Of a DNA stretch of 64,000 bases, positions 18,761-27,596 are shown in pieces (the stretch's first letter is position 1; each line of letters starts with the position of its first letter). A model generated the notes under the pieces. That model made no database searches. It was not told the origin of the DNA and saw only the letters and a program-made list of their open reading frames with translations. The stretch comes from Ferruginibacter sp. Its GTDB lineage: Bacteria > Bacteroidota > Bacteroidia > Chitinophagales > Chitinophagaceae. The stretch is taken from contig JAHBTO010000002.1 of NCBI GenBank assembly GCA_019638525.1, positions 558,001-622,000 on the forward strand. The letters are read 5' to 3'. The position numbers and the translations under genes are program-made.

Positions 18761-20929
18761 ATGACATTAAAAAAGGTTGTACCCGGTATAAGCATAATAC
18801 TTTGTTCGTTTACGATAAATGCACAAAATAATTTAAAAATAAAAGTAGTGAATGCTGCCGGTAACAAACCCCTGGAAGCAGTAAGCATTTCGGTCAACAA
18901 CAAACCAATTGCTACTATAGATAAAAACGGGATAGCTGCGTTGCAATTGGAAACCGGCAATATGAGGTTGCATTTTTCTTCAGTAGGTTTTGAAGCTACA
19001 GATACAACAATAACCTTCCCCTATCATGATACCATATTAGTGATGCTTACTGCTTCACAGAAAGAGATGGATGAAGTAATAGTAGTTTCATCAACAAGAA
19101 ACAATCAGCGAATTGAAAATTCACCATTAAAAGTTGAAGTGCTTGGGCATGAAGAGATGGATGAAGAAAGCGCAATAAAGCCTGCTGGCATAGCAAGCAT
19201 ACTGGGCGATGTTAGTGGCGTGCAAATACAACAAAGTAGCGCCATTAACGGAAACGCAAACGTAAGAATACAGGGGCTTGATGGCCGGTACACACAAATA
19301 TTAAAAGACGGAATGCCTTTGTACGACGGCTTTAGCGGCGGCTTTGGAATTTTGAGCATCCCACCTTTGGATTTAAAACAAGTGGAGTTAATTAAAGGCT
19401 CTGCTTCCACTTTATATGGCGGCGGCGCCATTGGCGGACTTGTAAATATTATTTCACGAAACCCAACTGCAAAACAACAAGCGGTAGTGTGTATTAATCA
19501 AACCACATTGAAGGAAACCAACCTCAATACTTTTATTGCCAAGCGTAATAAAAAAACGGGCTATACTTTTTTTGGAGGATACAATTACCAGAAAGCAGTT
19601 GATGTAAATAAAGATGGTTTTTCTGATGTGAGTGATTTGAAAGGTTTAGTATTGCACCCCCGGTTATTTTTTTATCCCGATGAAAAAACAACAATCGTTG
19701 CAGGTTATACCGGTACTTATGAAAACAGAGACGGCGGTGATATGCAGGTGCTGGATGGAAAAACAGATGCCACTCACCAATATTTTGAAAATAACCATAT
19801 AGCAAGAAATAGTTTTGAATTAACTGCTCAAAGATTTTTGGCAAATAATAAGAAGCTTGAATTTAAAAGCAGCTTAAGTTCCTTCAAAAGAAGAATAAAC
19901 AGCAACGAAATTGATTTTACAGGCAGGCAATTGAACTATTATACCGAGTTGTCTTTATTAGTGCCCTATAAAGAAAACAGTTTAGTAGCAGGCATTAATT
20001 TTACAGGCGATCAATTTAAAAAAATTACTCAAAACATTCAGCTAAACAATTTCAATAACAATACTATTGGTTTGTTTGTTCAAAATACCTGGAACGTAAA
20101 AGAGCATACAACCATTGAAGCAGGTTTACGAAACGATTATCAATTTACTTATGGCAATTTCCTGTTGCCCCGTGTAGCATTGTTTCATCGCTTTAGCGAG
20201 CATTGGGCTACAAGATTTGGTGTTGGCTTTGGGTACAAAACACCCAATGCCTTATCGCCACAAAATACCGATTATGCAATACAAAAAATACAATCGCTAC
20301 CCACAAATATTAAAGCCGAAAAATCTATTGGCTATAATGCAGAACTGAATTACAAAACCACCTGGGGCGATGGCAACGAGTTGTTCATTAACCAGGCATT
20401 CTTTTTAACGCAATTAAACCATCCAATCATTGCAACCGTATTACCAAATGATGATGTAACATTTAGCAACCAGGCAAAGCCAGTTATTACTAAGGGCTCC
20501 GACACCTATATTAATACAGAAATTGATGGCTGGGAATTATATGTTGGTTATACTTTTACCATTGCCGAAAGAAAATACTTAGCACAAAACCAATTTGTAC
20601 CACTCACACCCAAACATCGTTTTGCATTTACCATTGTAAAAGATTTTGAAAAACCCGGCCTGCGGTTTGGTATTGAAGGTTCGTACACAGGGCATCAATA
20701 CAGGGACGATTACAGCAAAACTCCCGGCTATTTATTTATGGCTGCCATGATAGAAAAGAAATTGGGTAACCATTTTAGTATTGTATTGAATGGGGAGAAT
20801 ATTTTAGATTATCGTCAAAGCAAAACCGAAGCACTTTATTCGGGCACAATAACCAATCCTGTTTTCAATCCTTTGTGGGCGCCTATTGATGGTAGAGTGA
20901 TAAATCTTTCTGTAAAATGGCATCTTTGA
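18761..20929 (+). CDS. TonB-dependent outer membrane receptor
   Basis: 722 aa. A signal peptide (about 1-21, ending INAQ) is followed by a CarboxypepD_reg-like domain (about 25-105), a TonB-box-like stretch DEVIVVSS, a plug (about 110-235, with ILGDVSGVQIQ, NVRIQGLDGRYTQILKDGMPL and LYGGGAIGGLVNIISRNP) and a barrel ending INLSVKWHL. It has no SusD partner, so it is the classic siderophore, vitamin or metal receptor type rather than a glycan transporter. The next gene encodes an HMA-AraC regulator, and the copper genes continue beyond the island, so a role in copper or metal-complex uptake is plausible but inferred. Confidence 0.92.
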   Translation: MTLKKVVPGISIILCSFTINAQNNLKIKVVNAAGNKPLEAVSISVNNKPIATIDKNGIAALQLETGNMRLHFSSVGFEATDTTITFPYHDTILVMLTASQKEMDEVIVVSSTRNNQRIENSPLKVEVLGHEEMDEESAIKPAGIASILGDVSGVQIQQSSAINGNANVRIQGLDGRYTQILKDGMPLYDGFSGGFGILSIPPLDLKQVELIKGSASTLYGGGAIGGLVNIISRNPTAKQQAVVCINQTTLKETNLNTFIAKRNKKTGYTFFGGYNYQKAVDVNKDGFSDVSDLKGLVLHPRLFFYPDEKTTIVAGYTGTYENRDGGDMQVLDGKTDATHQYFENNHIARNSFELTAQRFLANNKKLEFKSSLSSFKRRINSNEIDFTGRQLNYYTELSLLVPYKENSLVAGINFTGDQFKKITQNIQLNNFNNNTIGLFVQNTWNVKEHTTIEAGLRNDYQFTYGNFLLPRVALFHRFSEHWATRFGVGFGYKTPNALSPQNTDYAIQKIQSLPTNIKAEKSIGYNAELNYKTTWGDGNELFINQAFFLTQLNHPIIATVLPNDDVTFSNQAKPVITKGSDTYINTEIDGWELYVGYTFTIAERKYLAQNQFVPLTPKHRFAFTIVKDFEKPGLRFGIEGSYTGHQYRDDYSKTPGYLFMAAMIEKKLGNHFSIVLNGENILDYRQSKTEALYSGTITNPVFNPLWAPIDGRVINLSVKWHL

Positions 20930-21008
20930 TTTTGATGACAGTATTTAGCCATACTAAAATTGTCATATGCTATTGACTGTCTCATGAGTTATTACTTGAT
21001 AAAACTCT

Positions 21009-21028
21009 TACAGGTTTATTTACCTGTA
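21009..21028. promoter_or_regulatory. 20-bp perfect palindrome, candidate operator
   Basis: TACAGGT and ACCTGTA are perfect 7-bp arms around TTATTT. It lies 80 bp after the TonB receptor stop and about 385 bp before the HMA-AraC start. The stem lacks a clear T-tract, so an operator seems likelier than a terminator. No second copy was seen in the window. Confidence 0.35.
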
Positions 21029-21374
21029 TTGCCAGTTTAAAACAGTTTAATTTCTCATGCCTTTTTGTTGCCAGTTCATAATCAAAAACAATATTTATTA
21101 CAATGTCTTTGACAAGCACAAATCCTTATGTATAGATATATATTTTTCTACAGGTTGATGGAGACACAAACTGATATAATTTTGTGAGTTTAGGTAAAGA
21201 AATAATTTTTAATTTTTGCCTATTAAAAAATACAATCTTACGTATTGAAACTACCTAAGTGTTTAAAGCAACAGTAGCTACTGCATTATTTTAGTATGAC
21301 TTTTAAAAGGGTAAAATGTTCTTGTGCAAAAGTTCGTTTTATGTACTTTATCATTTTATTATCTTACATGGTGT

Positions 21375-21382
21375 TAAATTTG
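21375..21382 (+). promoter_or_regulatory. -7 element (TAAATTTG) of the HMA-AraC gene
   Basis: A perfect TAxxTTTG match 30 bp before the ATG at 21413. No clear -33 TTG was found, which fits a promoter needing an activator. Confidence 0.45.
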
Positions 21383-21412
21383 TAATAACTTAAAAGCCCA
21401 TGACAACCGAAG

Positions 21413-21973
21413 ATGAAGCTATTTATAAAAAACATGGTATGCAACCGTTGTATTTTAGTAGTACAACAGGAACTGGGTAAGCTGGGATTAAATGCCAGCC
21501 GCATAACGCTGGGTGAAGTAATACTGGAAAAGGAAATTAACAAAGAGGAAAAAATCAAATTACAACAGGCGTTGTCTCAACTGGGTTTTGAGTTGATAGA
21601 CGATAAGAAGAGCCGAATTATTGAACAGATAAAAAACAGTATTATTCAACTGGTGCAACAGCAAGAGATGGATGGCCGCACCAACCTCTCGGACTGGTTG
21701 AGCAACAAACTGCATTTGGAGTACAATTATTTATCTCATCTTTTTTCAGAAGTAGAAGGTACTACTATTGAAAAATATTTCATTGCACAAAAAATAGAAA
21801 AGGTAAAAGAGCTGTTGGTGTATGATGAATTATCATTGAGTGAGATTGCCTTCAGGTTGAATTATTCCAGCGTTGCCTATTTAAGCAACCAGTTTAAAAA
21901 GGTTACTGGCCTTACACCGAGTCATTTCAAACAAATTGGAATGGAGAAAAGAAAACCATTGGATAAAGTGTGA
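21413..21973 (+). CDS. HMA-domain/AraC-family transcriptional regulator, probable metal sensor
   Basis: 186 aa. Residues 1-65 look like a heavy-metal-associated domain: FIKNMVCNRC gives the CxxC metal pair C10/C13, and GFELIDD closes the fold. Residues about 80-180 are an AraC-type pair of helix-turn-helix motifs (LSLSEIAFRLNYSSVAYLSNQFKKVTG). The fusion suggests that Cu(I) or a similar soft metal is bound directly and alters DNA binding. A decayed copy of its 3' end lies just before the copper ATPase gene (31452-31514), which supports its original place in that cluster. The metal and the direction of regulation are inferred. Confidence 0.88.
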   Translation: MKLFIKNMVCNRCILVVQQELGKLGLNASRITLGEVILEKEINKEEKIKLQQALSQLGFELIDDKKSRIIEQIKNSIIQLVQQQEMDGRTNLSDWLSNKLHLEYNYLSHLFSEVEGTTIEKYFIAQKIEKVKELLVYDELSLSEIAFRLNYSSVAYLSNQFKKVTGLTPSHFKQIGMEKRKPLDKV

Positions 21974-22366
21974 TATGCTTTCTTATCTCATTTGGCTATG
22001 AAAAAATTGGTTAATAAAATTTGTCAGGATAGATAAAATTATTTCTTCCGAAGAGTAATATAATGGAAGTAGTATAGTGCATTACTAAAGAAAAAAGCAA
22101 AAGAATAAATTTATATTAGCCGAAAGAAGTAAGGAATTGATATTCTAATTTGATCGTTCTTTCTTTATTGTAGTCTGACTGATACGAGGTATCGCTTGTT
22201 ACCAAATTGTATTTCCATTTAAAACAGTTGCAGTCTTACAACCAATTAATTAAAATACAGGAAGTGGCTGGAAAATGCAAAGAATGAAATATTTTATAAA
22301 AATATACCGTTTAGTATATTTTTGTATATCTTTGACTTTATTACTTCAATATAAACTTTAATCGTC
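21974..22366. other. left junction of the accessory island and tetR promoter region
   Basis: About 390 bp. Only the distal end is interpretable: the tetR operator (22303-22318) and two overlapping -7 elements. The first 300 bp holds no gene, terminator or repeat that could be recognised. The left boundary of the acquired DNA probably lies here. Confidence 0.45.
22303..22318. promoter_or_regulatory. TetR operator-like palindrome overlapping the tetR promoter
   Basis: TATAC and GTATA arms flank CGTTTA, and the symmetry extends outward to 10-bp arms (22298-22323). -7 elements TATTTTTG (22317-22324) and TATCTTTG (22327-22334) touch or follow it, so bound protein would block its own promoter. A site of the same layout lies at 22975-22990. 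Confidence 0.6.
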
Positions 22367-22957
22367 ATGAGTAAAGCGGAAAGAACAAAACAGTTTATTA
22401 TTGAGAAAACAGCACCTGTTTTCAATGAAAAAGGATTTTCTGGAACTTCCCTTACTGATTTGACAAAAGCAACAGGGCTTACCAAAGGAAGTATCTATGG
22501 TAATTTTGAAAATAAAGATGAAGTGGCATTAGCTGCTTTTGATTACAATTTCAATCGTGTTACAAACTATATTAAAGAACAAATTTTAAAAACAGACAAT
22601 TCAATTGAACGTCTTTTAGTATATCCAAAAGTGTATCGTAATTTTTTGGTTATTCCTTTTCTAAAACCCGGTTGCCCGATATTAAATACTTCTACAGAAG
22701 CTGACGATACACACCCACAATTAAAAGAGCGTGCAACTAAGGCACTTTTATTTTGGAAAACATCAATAGAAAATCAAATAAAAAGAGGAATTGAGAGGGA
22801 AGAGATCAAAGCGGAAACCAATCCTTCAGAAGTAGCGATAATTCTGATATCGCTTATTGAGGGTTCAATTATGCAAGCGAAGGTTACAGGAAGAGGAACT
22901 GAGTTGAAAGTTGCTATGAGTTATTTAGAAAAAATTATTCAGAATTTAAAGACATAA
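22367..22957 (+). CDS. TetR/AcrR family transcriptional regulator
   Basis: 196 aa. The N-terminal TetR DNA-binding domain (about 5-55) contains VFNEKGFSGTSLTDLTKATGLTKGSIYGNFENKDEVA-type sequence, with recognition helix around TKGSIYGNF. The C-terminal ligand domain (about 80-196) includes PGCPILNTSTEADDTHPQL, which resembles the TetR_C_6-type subgroup. It opens the accessory island and is flanked on both sides by matching palindromes, so it probably represses itself and the following gene or operon. The ligand is unknown. Confidence 0.93.
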   Translation: MSKAERTKQFIIEKTAPVFNEKGFSGTSLTDLTKATGLTKGSIYGNFENKDEVALAAFDYNFNRVTNYIKEQILKTDNSIERLLVYPKVYRNFLVIPFLKPGCPILNTSTEADDTHPQLKERATKALLFWKTSIENQIKRGIEREEIKAETNPSEVAIILISLIEGSIMQAKVTGRGTELKVAMSYLEKIIQNLKT

Positions 22958-22974
22958 ATTTTTTTGAAATTAAA

Positions 22975-22990
22975 TATACCGAATGGTATT
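22975..22990. promoter_or_regulatory. second TetR operator-like palindrome
   Basis: ATACC and GGTAT are perfect arms around GAAT, in the same frame as the 22303 site (both read TATACCG then GTAT). It lies 18 bp after the tetR stop and about 100 bp before the next gene, so it probably controls the downstream operon. Confidence 0.55.
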
Positions 22991-23088
22991 ATTTAATCAA
23001 TATTAGTTATGAAAAAAAAAATTAGAAAGTAAAGCAAGGGTCTATATCAATAGAAAAGACCAATTGGTTTGTTTTAAATATTAATATT

Positions 23089-23808
23089 ATGAATACACTT
23101 TTGGAACAATCTATCAAAGCTCACGGTGGGCTTGCAAATTGGAACAAATTAAATTGGGTCAAGTTATGCACAAAAATCAGTGGATTGCTTTGGCAAATGA
23201 AGGGGCATCCTAATCTTTTAAACGATACCACCATTATTGTTGACACTAAAAAACAATACATTTCTTATAAGCCTAAAAGAGAAGATTGGTTTACCTCATT
23301 TGAGCCTAACCGTGTAGCAGTTCATTTGAGCAACAACACTAATGAAGAATTGCTAAACCCACGTCAGTCGTTTGCAAATCATACAAAAGAAACGAAATGG
23401 ACACGCTTGCAAATGATCTATTTTGCCAGTTACGCAATGTGGAATTACATAAACATTCCTTTTGTTTTTGCAAATTCAGATTACGAAGTAAAAGAAATGG
23501 AAACGTGGAAGGAAAATGGAGAAACGTGGAAGCGAATACAGGTAATTTTTCCAAACCATATTGTAACACACTCTCATAAACAAACATTCTACATAGATGA
23601 AACCGGACTAATCCGTAGGCACGATTATAATGTAGAACTTATAGGCAACGGCAGAAGTAGTCACTATTTATACGATTATCAGGAAGTAAACGGCATAAAA
23701 TTTCCAACCAAAAGACGGGTGTTTGCACGATTGGAAGATAATACCTCACTACAACCAGAACCACTTTTGGTATCAATAGACGTAACGGATATTGAATTGG
23801 TTTTCTAA
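23089..23808 (+). CDS. hypothetical protein, possibly LolA-like fold
   Basis: 239 aa, not recognised with confidence. It begins LLEQSIKAHGGLANWNKLNWVKL, a start also seen in outer-membrane-lipoprotein-carrier-like proteins, where AHGG...W leads into a half-barrel. The later strands (KQTFYIDETGLIRRHDYNVELIG, then YDYQEVNGIKFPTKRRVFARL) fit a LolA-type sheet in which a substrate-derived coefficient is described. There is no signal peptide, so the protein is probably cytoplasmic. It is the first gene after the second TetR operator and precedes a thioesterase by 34 bp. A role in lipid or acyl handling is only suggested by that neighbour. Confidence 0.65.
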   Translation: MNTLLEQSIKAHGGLANWNKLNWVKLCTKISGLLWQMKGHPNLLNDTTIIVDTKKQYISYKPKREDWFTSFEPNRVAVHLSNNTNEELLNPRQSFANHTKETKWTRLQMIYFASYAMWNYINIPFVFANSDYEVKEMETWKENGETWKRIQVIFPNHIVTHSHKQTFYIDETGLIRRHDYNVELIGNGRSSHYLYDYQEVNGIKFPTKRRVFARLEDNTSLQPEPLLVSIDVTDIELVF

Positions 23809-23842
23809 CAATTTCAGAATAATAATTTAATCAAAAAATGAT

Positions 23843-24331
23843 ATGGCATTATTAAAAAAAATATTAGAAAGCAGCATTCGGGTTCAATATCAGGATTGCG
23901 ATCCTTTTAATCATTTGAATAACTCCCGTTACATAGATTATATGATGGCCGCCCGTACGGAACAGCTGTTTGAAAATTATGATTTCAATACGGCTGAAAT
24001 AGCCCAAACACAATGCATTGGTTGGGTGTCGGCTCAAACACAAATTTCATATCTGTTCCCCACTGTATGGATGGAGGTTGTGAATATTGAAACCAGGCTT
24101 ATTACTTATTCTAATAGTAGTTTGTTAGTTGAAGCTGTGATGCGTAATGAGGATAAAACGTATATCAAAGCCATTATGTGGGCAAAGCTGGTACATTTCA
24201 ATATCAAAGCCCAACACAGCTTAAAACATTCTGAAGAGTTAATGAACTTTTTCGGACAAATACATTATCCGATTGAGGGTAATCCAACATTTGAAGAACG
24301 AGTGAAAACAATAAAACAAAATAATCAATAA
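23843..24331 (+). CDS. acyl-CoA thioesterase, hot-dog fold (4HBT type)
   Basis: 162 aa. The N-terminal VQYQDCDPFNHLNNSRYIDYMMAARTEQ matches the YbgC/FadM-type hot-dog start, where the aspartate and the HLNN segment form the active site. The later strands QTQISYLFPTVWMEVVNIETRL complete the fold. It should hydrolyse an acyl-CoA or related thioester in the cytoplasm; substrate chain length cannot be read from the sequence. It ends 2 bp before the PEBP gene. Confidence 0.85.
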   Translation: MALLKKILESSIRVQYQDCDPFNHLNNSRYIDYMMAARTEQLFENYDFNTAEIAQTQCIGWVSAQTQISYLFPTVWMEVVNIETRLITYSNSSLLVEAVMRNEDKTYIKAIMWAKLVHFNIKAQHSLKHSEELMNFFGQIHYPIEGNPTFEERVKTIKQNNQ

Positions 24332-24333
24332 TT

Positions 24334-24873
24334 ATGAAAAGGATAATTCTAATCGTTACAGTTTTTGCAAGCATTATTGCAAATGCACAAACATTCACAC
24401 TAAAAAGTTATGAACTTGGTGGACAAGCCACCAACAAGCAAGTGCTTAACGGTTTTGGTTGCAATGGCGAAAATAAATCCCCACAACTGTTTTGGGAAAA
24501 CGCACCAAGTGGCACAAAAAGTTTTGCCGTTACAATTTTTGATGAAGATGCACCAACAGGAAGTGGTTGGTGGCATTGGCTGATTTTTGATATTCCGGCT
24601 TCCATAAAAGAGTTAATATCGGATGCTGGAAATATCAAATTGAAAAACGCACCAACAGGAGCAATTCAAAGCATCACTGATTTTAAAACCTATGGTTATG
24701 GTGGAGTTTGTCCGCCCGAAAATAGCAAAGCTCACCGATATGTGGTTACGGTTTACGCACTAAAAACCGACAAACTCGGCTTAGACCAAAACGCAAATCC
24801 GGCAATGGTTGGTTTTATGTTAGAGCAAAATGTTTTTGAAAAAGCATCACTCATTTTTTATTACAAACAATAA
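24334..24873 (+). CDS. YbhB/YbcL family PEBP-like protein, exported
   Basis: 179 aa with a short signal peptide (about 1-18, IIANAQ). PEBP motifs are clear: FGCNGENKSPQLFWENAPSG, DEDAPTGSGWWHWLIFDIP and GYGGVCPPENSKAHRYVVTVYAL. The family (Raf kinase inhibitor-like in eukaryotes) has a small anion-binding pocket; the bacterial function is unknown. It is translationally packed between the thioesterase (2 bp) and a DinB-type protein (3 bp). Confidence 0.92.
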   Translation: MKRIILIVTVFASIIANAQTFTLKSYELGGQATNKQVLNGFGCNGENKSPQLFWENAPSGTKSFAVTIFDEDAPTGSGWWHWLIFDIPASIKELISDAGNIKLKNAPTGAIQSITDFKTYGYGGVCPPENSKAHRYVVTVYALKTDKLGLDQNANPAMVGFMLEQNVFEKASLIFYYKQ

Positions 24874-24876
24874 GCT

Positions 24877-25455
24877 ATGAACACAAATTATTTAGAAAGC
24901 ATAACCAAACAATTTGAGTATTATAAAATGCTTGGCGAGAAAACATTTGCACAAGTGCCAGACGAAAAATTGTTTTGGCAATACAACGAAAATAGCAACA
25001 GCATCGCCACAATTGTAAAGCATTTATGGGGTAATATGTTGAGTCGTTGGACAGATTTTTTAACCGCAGATGGAGAAAAAGAATGGCGAAATCGTGATGA
25101 TGAATTTGAAAACGACATTTCTACAAAAGATGAATTACTGCAAAAATGGAATGACGGCTGGAAAGTGTTTTTAGATACAATGAAATCGTTGAAAGAGGAA
25201 GATCTCGGAAAAATAATTTACATACGCAATCAGGGGCATACCGTATTGGAAGCCATCAACAGGCAGTTGGCGCATTATCCCTATCACATCGGGCAAATTG
25301 TTTTCATCGGAAAAATGTGTGCCGAAAAATGGGCTTCGCTTTCCATTCCGAAAGGAAATTCAAAAGTGTTCAATGATGATAAATTTTCAAAACCAAAACA
25401 CAAGGCGCATTTCACAGATGAATTTTTAAACAAACCAAAAGACGAACAAAAATGA
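24877..25455 (+). CDS. DinB-superfamily (DUF1572) protein
   Basis: 192 aa. It has the four-helix DinB-like layout with a probable metal triad: H in IVKHLWGNMLSRW and the pair in RQLAHYPYHIGQIV. NSNSIATIVKHLWGNM is characteristic of DUF1572. Some family members are metal-dependent transferases for bacillithiol or mycothiol, but Bacteroidota members are uncharacterised. Its stop overlaps the next start by 4 bp (ATGA), which implies translational coupling. Confidence 0.85.
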   Translation: MNTNYLESITKQFEYYKMLGEKTFAQVPDEKLFWQYNENSNSIATIVKHLWGNMLSRWTDFLTADGEKEWRNRDDEFENDISTKDELLQKWNDGWKVFLDTMKSLKEEDLGKIIYIRNQGHTVLEAINRQLAHYPYHIGQIVFIGKMCAEKWASLSIPKGNSKVFNDDKFSKPKHKAHFTDEFLNKPKDEQK

Positions 25456-25817
25456 TAACAGAAGAAAAAGCAAAAGCATTTGCAGCAGAATGGATTAATG
25501 CGTGGAACAGCCACAGCATAGAAAACATATTGGAACATTATGAAAATGATGTGGAGTTTTATTCGCCCCTTATTCCGTTACTGAAATTCAACGATGAGGG
25601 TGTAATCAAAAACAAAATTGATTTGAAAAATTATTTTGAAATCGGCTTAAACACTTATCCCGATTTGAATTTTCAATTTCATCATTGTTTTGTGGGCATC
25701 AATTCTGTTGTCATTTATTACACTTCTGTAAACGGAAGATTATCTGCCGAAGTTTTTGAATTGAGCGAAAATGGAAAAGCAAAACGGGTGATTTGTAATT
25801 ATTCAAATAAATATTAG
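25452..25817 (+). CDS. SnoaL/NTF2-like protein
   Basis: 121 aa. The cone-shaped NTF2-like fold is suggested by AAEWINAWNSHSIENILEHYENDVEFYSPL at the start and the strands NFQFHHCFVGINSVVIYYTSVNG near the end. The family includes polyketide cyclases, isomerases and many proteins of unknown role. It overlaps the preceding DinB gene by 4 bp and is followed 14 bp later by a GNAT. Confidence 0.82.
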   Translation: MITEEKAKAFAAEWINAWNSHSIENILEHYENDVEFYSPLIPLLKFNDEGVIKNKIDLKNYFEIGLNTYPDLNFQFHHCFVGINSVVIYYTSVNGRLSAEVFELSENGKAKRVICNYSNKY

Positions 25818-25831
25818 AATTAGAATTTTTT

Positions 25832-26317
25832 ATGAAAAACAATCAACATAATGAGATGAGAATTGTCAATTATACAAAAGAAAACCAAAACCATTTTGAA
25901 CGCTTGAATAAAGCGTGGCTGAATAAATTTTTTGAAGTTGAACCACTTGATGAAAGCCTGCTTTCACAACCCGAGAAATTTATTCTGAACAAGGGCGGAC
26001 ACATCTTTTTCGTAGAATATAAAAGAGAAATTATTGGAACGGTTGCTTTGATTTTTGTAAAACAAGGAGTTTATGAATTGGCAAAGATGGCGGTTGACGA
26101 AGTATTTCAAGGCTTAGGTGCAGGGAAATTTTTGTGCAGTTCAGCAATTGAAAAAGCAAAAAAGCTAAATGCAGAAAAGCTGATTTTGTTTACCAACTCA
26201 AAGTTACAACCAGCAATCAACATCTATCGCAAGTTGGGTTTTGTAGCTATACCGCTTGATGAACAGCAATTCAAAAGAGCCAATATAAAAATGGAATTGT
26301 GTTTAAAAAAAACATAA
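25832..26317 (+). CDS. GNAT family N-acetyltransferase
   Basis: 161 aa. The acetyl-CoA-binding motif A is visible as LAKMAVDEVFQGLGAGKFLCSSAIEKAK (the Q-x-x-G-x-G segment at QGLGAG), and motif B as LILFTNSKLQPAINIYRKLGFVAIPL. An earlier in-frame start is not needed, because MKNNQHNEMRIVNYTKEN reads as a normal N-terminus. The substrate is unknown. It is one of three GNATs in the island. Confidence 0.9.
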   Translation: MKNNQHNEMRIVNYTKENQNHFERLNKAWLNKFFEVEPLDESLLSQPEKFILNKGGHIFFVEYKREIIGTVALIFVKQGVYELAKMAVDEVFQGLGAGKFLCSSAIEKAKKLNAEKLILFTNSKLQPAINIYRKLGFVAIPLDEQQFKRANIKMELCLKKT

Positions 26318-26358
26318 TTACAATTTTAAAATAGCAACAACATTTAAAGAATAGCAAA

Positions 26359-26880
26359 ATGAAATTTACATTATCAAAATCATTAGAAATTTTGGAAAGA
26401 ACTCCAACTATCCTTTCTACAATGCTTTCTGGTTTATCGGAAGATTGGGTGAATTGTAACGAGGGTGAAAACACCTGGAATGCTAAGGAAGTTGTAGCAC
26501 ATTTAATTATTTGCGATAAAACAAACTGGATTCCAAGAATTAAAATCATGTTATCTGATAATGAAGAAAAATCCTTGTTACCTATTGACATGATGGCTCA
26601 GTTTGAAATGGCAAAAAACAATCAATTAGAGTCTTTGCTTATGGAATTTAAATCAATAAGGGGAAAAAGTATATCTGATTTGAGAAAATTCAACCTTCAG
26701 AAATCTGATTTTGCAAAGACTGCATTTCATCCCAGAATTTTTGAAGTGAATGTTCAGCAATTAATTACTACCTGGGTTACACATGACTTAAGCCACCTCA
26801 CACAAATTTCTAGAACAATGGCAAAGCAATATAAAAATGAAGTGGGAGCATTCAGAGAATATTTTAAAATATTAATGTAA
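26359..26880 (+). CDS. DinB family protein
   Basis: 173 aa. The metal-binding histidines are placed as in DinB proteins: H in WNAKEVVAHLIICDKTNW and two in VTHDLSHLTQISRTMAKQY. The start LSKSLEILERTPTILSTMLSGLSEDW is the typical first helix. It is a different subfamily from the DUF1572 protein three genes earlier. The function is unknown; thiol-dependent transferase activity is known only for distant relatives. Confidence 0.88.
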   Translation: MKFTLSKSLEILERTPTILSTMLSGLSEDWVNCNEGENTWNAKEVVAHLIICDKTNWIPRIKIMLSDNEEKSLLPIDMMAQFEMAKNNQLESLLMEFKSIRGKSISDLRKFNLQKSDFAKTAFHPRIFEVNVQQLITTWVTHDLSHLTQISRTMAKQYKNEVGAFREYFKILM

Positions 26881-26887
26881 AAAAAAT

Positions 26888-27580
26888 ATGAAAAAAATCG
26901 GATTAGTAGGAGGTATCAGTTGGGCTTCAACAGTAGATTATTACCGATATATTAATGAAGAAACCAATAAAAAAATGGGTAGTTTAAATTTTGCAGAGTG
27001 CATTATTTATTCGGTAAATTTTGAACATTTCAGAACATACAACGCACAATACAATTGGGATGCTACCTTTCGCTTACTTGTTGATGCTGCGTTTCAGTTA
27101 AAAAATGCGGGTGCAGAAATTTTATTGCTTGGTGCAAATACAGCACATATTGTTGCTGAAAGAATAAGTGAAAAAATTGGTTTGCCGTTTATAGACATCA
27201 GGACGGCAACAGCAAATGCAATAAATAAACAAGGCTTAAAAAAGGTTGGATTGATTGGCACTGTTTATACAATGGAACTTAATTTTTATAAGGATAAATT
27301 TTCGGAACAAAGTATAAATGTAATCATCCCTGAAAGCAATACAGACAGGCAATACATTGAAGAAAAATTACTAAATGAGTTAGGCAAAGGGATACTTCTG
27401 CCTGAAACAAAAAAGAAGTTCATTGAAATAATAGAAAAGCTAATTAAACAGGGTGCAGAAGGCATTGTTTTAGGCTGCACCGAAATTCCCTTAATCATTT
27501 CACAGCATGATATTAGTATTCCCGTTTTCAATACTACACTTATTCATGCACAAGCTGCAGTTGAAGCGGCTTTGTCATAA
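26888..27580 (+). CDS. aspartate/glutamate racemase family protein, YgeA-like
   Basis: 230 aa. GLVGGISWASTVDYYRYINE at the start and GCTEIPLI near the end define the Asp/Glu/hydantoin racemase family. The two catalytic positions are T85 (GANTAH) and C197 (GCTEIP). Thr replaces the first catalytic Cys, the arrangement described for E. coli YgeA (Thr83/Cys197), which is selective for L-amino acids. It therefore probably converts L-Glu or L-Asp to the D form, and back poorly. An amino acid permease gene follows within 16 bp, which fits amino acid metabolism. Confidence 0.9.
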   Translation: MKKIGLVGGISWASTVDYYRYINEETNKKMGSLNFAECIIYSVNFEHFRTYNAQYNWDATFRLLVDAAFQLKNAGAEILLLGANTAHIVAERISEKIGLPFIDIRTATANAINKQGLKKVGLIGTVYTMELNFYKDKFSEQSINVIIPESNTDRQYIEEKLLNELGKGILLPETKKKFIEIIEKLIKQGAEGIVLGCTEIPLIISQHDISIPVFNTTLIHAQAAVEAALS

Positions 27581-27596
27581 AACCACAATTAACATT

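Larger units (their letters stand above)
20930..21412. other. intergenic region between the TonB receptor and HMA-AraC genes
   Basis: About 480 bp without a credible gene. It contains a perfect palindrome (21009-21028) and a -7 element (21375-21382). A 29-codon frame beginning at 21297 was judged unlikely to be real. Nothing else was recognised. Confidence 0.5.

Noticed and set aside
21297..21386. 29-codon frame (MTFKRVKCSCAKVRF...) before the HMA-AraC gene
   Set aside because: It overlaps the promoter element at 21375 and has no support beyond a hydrophobic stretch.
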